Shown here piece after piece: positions 61,780 through 64,000 of a stretch of 64,000 nucleotides of DNA. The stretch covers positions 248,001 through 312,000 of the forward strand of contig NZ_BTTW01000003.1 in NCBI RefSeq assembly GCF_036245865.1, written 5' to 3'. Source of the DNA: Corallococcus caeni (lineage in GTDB: Bacteria; Myxococcota; Myxococcia; Myxococcales; Myxococcaceae). Made by a program: the position numbers and the translations under genes. Every line of letters begins with the position of its first letter. Within the stretch, counting starts at the first letter, position 1. The notes under the pieces are model-generated. The model ran no database searches. It had not been told where the DNA came from and worked only from the letters and a program-made list of their open reading frames with translations.

Positions 61780-63130
61780 CTTCCTCTGGGGCGTGGCCAC
61801 CTCCGCGTATCAGATTGAAGGCGCCACCCGCGTGGACGGCCGGGGCGAGTCCATCTGGGACCGCTTCGCCGCCACCCCGGGGAAGATCCAAGACAAGTCC
61901 GACGGCTCGGTGGCCTGTGAGCACTACCGCCGCTGGCCGGAGGACATCGAGCTGATGCGCTGGATGGGGCTGAAGTCCTACCGCTTCTCCATCGCGTGGC
62001 CGCGCATCCTCCCGGAGGGCCGCGGCCGGGTGAACACCGTGGGCGTGGACTTCTACTCGCGCCTCGTGGACTCGCTGCTGGGCGCGGGAATCGAGCCCTT
62101 CGTCACGCTCTACCACTGGGACCTGCCGCAGGTGCTGGAGGACCAGGGCGGCTGGCCCGCGCGCGCCACCGGTGACGCGTTCGTGGAGTACGCGGACGTC
62201 ATCAGCCGCGCGCTGGGTGACCGCGTGAAGCGGTGGATCACCCACAACGAGCCCTGGTGCATCAGCTACCTGGGCTACGGCAACGGCGAGCACGCCCCGG
62301 GCCACAAGGACTGGTCCAAGATGCTGGCCGCGGCGCACACGCTGCTGGTGTCGCACGGCAACGCGGTGAAGGTGCTGCGCTCCAACGTGCAGCGCGCGGA
62401 GGTGGGCATCACCCTCAACCTCACGCCGGGCGAGCCCGCGTCGCCCAGCCCGGAGGACGCGGACGCGACCCGCGACTTCGACGGCGGCTTCAACCGCTGG
62501 TTCCTGGAGCCGCTCTACGGCCGGGGCTACCCGCAGGACACCCTCGAGGACCACGTGAAGGCGGGCCGCATCCCGTCCTCGCACCTGGACTTCATCCAGC
62601 CCGGCGACCTGGAGACCATCGCCACGCCCACCGACTTCCTGGGCGTGAACTTCTACTCGCGCGCGGTCCTGCGCAGCAACCGCATCCCGGAGGCGCAGAA
62701 CGCGCCGCGCACGGTGTTCGTGCGCCCGGACAAGACGGACATGGACTGGGAGGTGTGCCCGGCCTCCCTCACGCGCCTGCTGGTGCACCTGGAGAAGGAG
62801 TACCAGCCCGGCCCCATCTACATCACGGAGAACGGCTGCGCGTACTCCACGGCTCCCAGCGCGGATGGCCGCGTGCACGACGTGCAGCGCGTGGAGTACC
62901 TGCGCGGGCACCTGGAGGCGTGCAGTGACGCCATCGCGCAGGGCGTGAACCTGGCGGGTTACTTCGCGTGGTCGCTGCTGGACAACTTCGAGTGGGCCTA
63001 CGGGTACACCAAGCGCTTCGGCCTGGTGTGGGTGGACTACGCCACCCAGCAGCGCATCCCGAAGGACAGCGCCCATCTCTATCGCGACGTCGTGGCCCAG
63101 AACGGCCTGGACGTGGAGCAGGCCGCTTGA
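61760..63130 (+). CDS. GH1 beta-glucosidase
   Basis: A 456-residue cytoplasmic glycoside hydrolase family 1 enzyme without signal peptide. It begins FPPDFLWGVATSAYQIEGA, carries acid/base Glu164 in THNEP and nucleophile Glu357 in YITENG, and ends with the LLDNFEWAYGYTKRFGLVWVDY block of the glucone site. It should release glucose from imported cellobiose or laminaribiose-type oligomers. AGGAG lies 9 nt before ATG 61760, inside the end of the upstream ATPase gene. Confidence 0.95.
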   Translation: MRQFPPDFLWGVATSAYQIEGATRVDGRGESIWDRFAATPGKIQDKSDGSVACEHYRRWPEDIELMRWMGLKSYRFSIAWPRILPEGRGRVNTVGVDFYSRLVDSLLGAGIEPFVTLYHWDLPQVLEDQGGWPARATGDAFVEYADVISRALGDRVKRWITHNEPWCISYLGYGNGEHAPGHKDWSKMLAAAHTLLVSHGNAVKVLRSNVQRAEVGITLNLTPGEPASPSPEDADATRDFDGGFNRWFLEPLYGRGYPQDTLEDHVKAGRIPSSHLDFIQPGDLETIATPTDFLGVNFYSRAVLRSNRIPEAQNAPRTVFVRPDKTDMDWEVCPASLTRLLVHLEKEYQPGPIYITENGCAYSTAPSADGRVHDVQRVEYLRGHLEACSDAIAQGVNLAGYFAWSLLDNFEWAYGYTKRFGLVWVDYATQQRIPKDSAHLYRDVVAQNGLDVEQAA

Positions 63131-64000
63131 AAAGGCTCTTCCTGACGACGTGTCTGGCGCTGTGCGGCGGCACCCAGGCTTTCGCCCAGGTGTCCGGTGC
63201 GGGCGCTCCCGTGCAGTCACCGCCCGCGGCGCAGCCGCCCTCGGCCGGCCCCGTGGACGCCGCCGCGCCCGCGCCCGCGACGCCCGAGCAGCAGGCTCCG
63301 GCTCCGGTGACGCCCACTGTGCCCGCGCCCCAGGCCTCCGCGCCTTCGGACGCGAAGCGCACGACGGTGACGCGGGTCATCCACGACGAGCGCGGCTTCA
63401 AGCTCCAGGTGGACGGCAAGGACTTCCCCATCCACGGCGTGAACTGGGGCTACACGCCCATCGGTGAGAACTACCGGTACTCGCTCTGGACGCAGCCGGA
63501 GGACTTCATCAAGCAGGTGCTGGCGAAGGAGATGGGGATGCTCCGCGACGCGGGCATCAACGCCATCCGCCAGTTCGACGACATCCCGCCCGTCTGGGTC
63601 GAGTACATCTACCGGAACTACGGCATCTACACGATGCTCAACCCGCTGATGGGACGCTATGGCCACCCGGTGAACGGGGTCATGGTCGTCAACATCGACT
63701 ACTCGAACCCGGAGCACCGCAAGGCCATCCTCGGCGCGCTCGCCGAGAAGGTGGAGGTCTACCGGGACGTGCCCGGCGTCCTCATGTGGCTGCTGGGCAA
63801 CGAGAACAACTACGGCCTGCACTGGACGTCGTTCGAAATCGAAGCCCTGCCGGGCCACGAGGACGCCGCGCGCGCGGAGTCGCTCTATTCGCTCTACGGC
63901 GAGGCGGCCCGCACGGTGAAGAAGCGGGACACGAGCCACCCCGTGTCCATCGCCAACGGCGACCTCCAGTACATCGACCTCATCGCCAGGCACTGCCAGG
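63127..64000 (+). CDS. Secreted clan GH-A glycoside hydrolase, partial
   Basis: The frame starts at TTG 63127, overlapping the GH1 stop (TTGA), and runs off the right edge after 291 codons. A signal peptide (LFLTTCLALCGGTQAFA) is followed by a Pro/Ala-rich linker (about 28-75) and a TIM-barrel hydrolase resembling the catalytic domain of GH2/GH5-like enzymes: DGKDFPIHGVNWG, INAIRQFDDIPP, and the acid/base Glu in LLGNENN. The nucleophile would lie beyond the window. The operon context implies a glucan-processing enzyme; the family cannot be fixed from this part. Confidence 0.82.
   Translation, partial: MKRLFLTTCLALCGGTQAFAQVSGAGAPVQSPPAAQPPSAGPVDAAAPAPATPEQQAPAPVTPTVPAPQASAPSDAKRTTVTRVIHDERGFKLQVDGKDFPIHGVNWGYTPIGENYRYSLWTQPEDFIKQVLAKEMGMLRDAGINAIRQFDDIPPVWVEYIYRNYGIYTMLNPLMGRYGHPVNGVMVVNIDYSNPEHRKAILGALAEKVEVYRDVPGVLMWLLGNENNYGLHWTSFEIEALPGHEDAARAESLYSLYGEAARTVKKRDTSHPVSIANGDLQYIDLIARHCQ

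Overview
The window is very GC-rich, densely packed DNA from a myxobacterium, most likely family Myxococcaceae (Myxococcus/Corallococcus-like). The evidence is a pfk-pkn4 gene pair like that of Myxococcus xanthus, a LonV-type Lon protease, many lipoproteins with Thr-Asp-Ala-Gly linkers, GTG/TTG starts, and several start codons lying only 6-10 nt downstream of a -10-like hexamer, as if transcripts were leaderless or nearly so. No rRNA, tRNA, CRISPR array, transposase or phage gene was found.

Layout. 1-6.5 kb (minus): operon of 6-phosphofructokinase, the Pkn4-like Ser/Thr kinase, a TPR periplasmic protein, an FHA-GAF sigma-54 activator and a partial lipoprotein. 6.7-10.3 kb: a TPR gene, then divergently a three-gene unit (secreted membrane protein, trypsin-like protease, FHA/4-TM protein). 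10.4-14.0 kb (minus): aldo/keto reductase and Lon. 14.2-19.7 kb (plus): vWA lipoprotein, the mutasome genes imuA-imuB, a small lipoprotein and an NAD-sugar epimerase. 19.8-31.0 kb (minus): three consecutive giant CARDB-repeat lipoproteins with 10, 9 and 7 repeats. 31.2-34.6 kb (minus): an ABC-F ribosome-protection-type ATPase with an attenuator-like leader, then a stomatin/NfeD pair. 34.7-40.0 kb: hydrolase, Cys-rich secreted peptide, the error-prone polymerase dnaE2 with a LexA-like box, and a Lys/Ala-rich basic protein. 40.1-47.2 kb: two phytanoyl-CoA-dioxygenase-like proteins, an AidB-like acyl-CoA dehydrogenase, an AAA ATPase, a WbqC-like protein and a hydrolase. 47.4-53.1 kb: lamin-tail lipoprotein carrying an 18-bp minisatellite, exonuclease III, acyltransferase, and a KaiC-like ATPase coupled to a stand-alone response regulator.

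53.5 kb to the right edge is one tightly overlapped plus-strand operon that looks like a beta-glucan (laminarin-type) utilisation locus: surface lipoprotein, ROK repressor, secreted GH16 endoglucanase, a peptide-type oligosaccharide ABC transporter (binding lipoprotein, permease, a permease-ATPase fusion, second ATPase), GH1 beta-glucosidase and a further secreted clan GH-A hydrolase cut by the window edge. Two near-identical dyad elements upstream are good candidates for the ROK operator.

The most notable observations are the ABC-F leader (a 30-codon ORF whose stop codon lies in the 5' arm of a stem whose 3' arm covers the Shine-Dalgarno sequence), the colinear CARDB gene duplication, the paired ROK-operator candidates, the separation of imuAB from dnaE2 with a LexA-like box seen only at dnaE2, and conservation of the Pkn4 target threonine in PFK.
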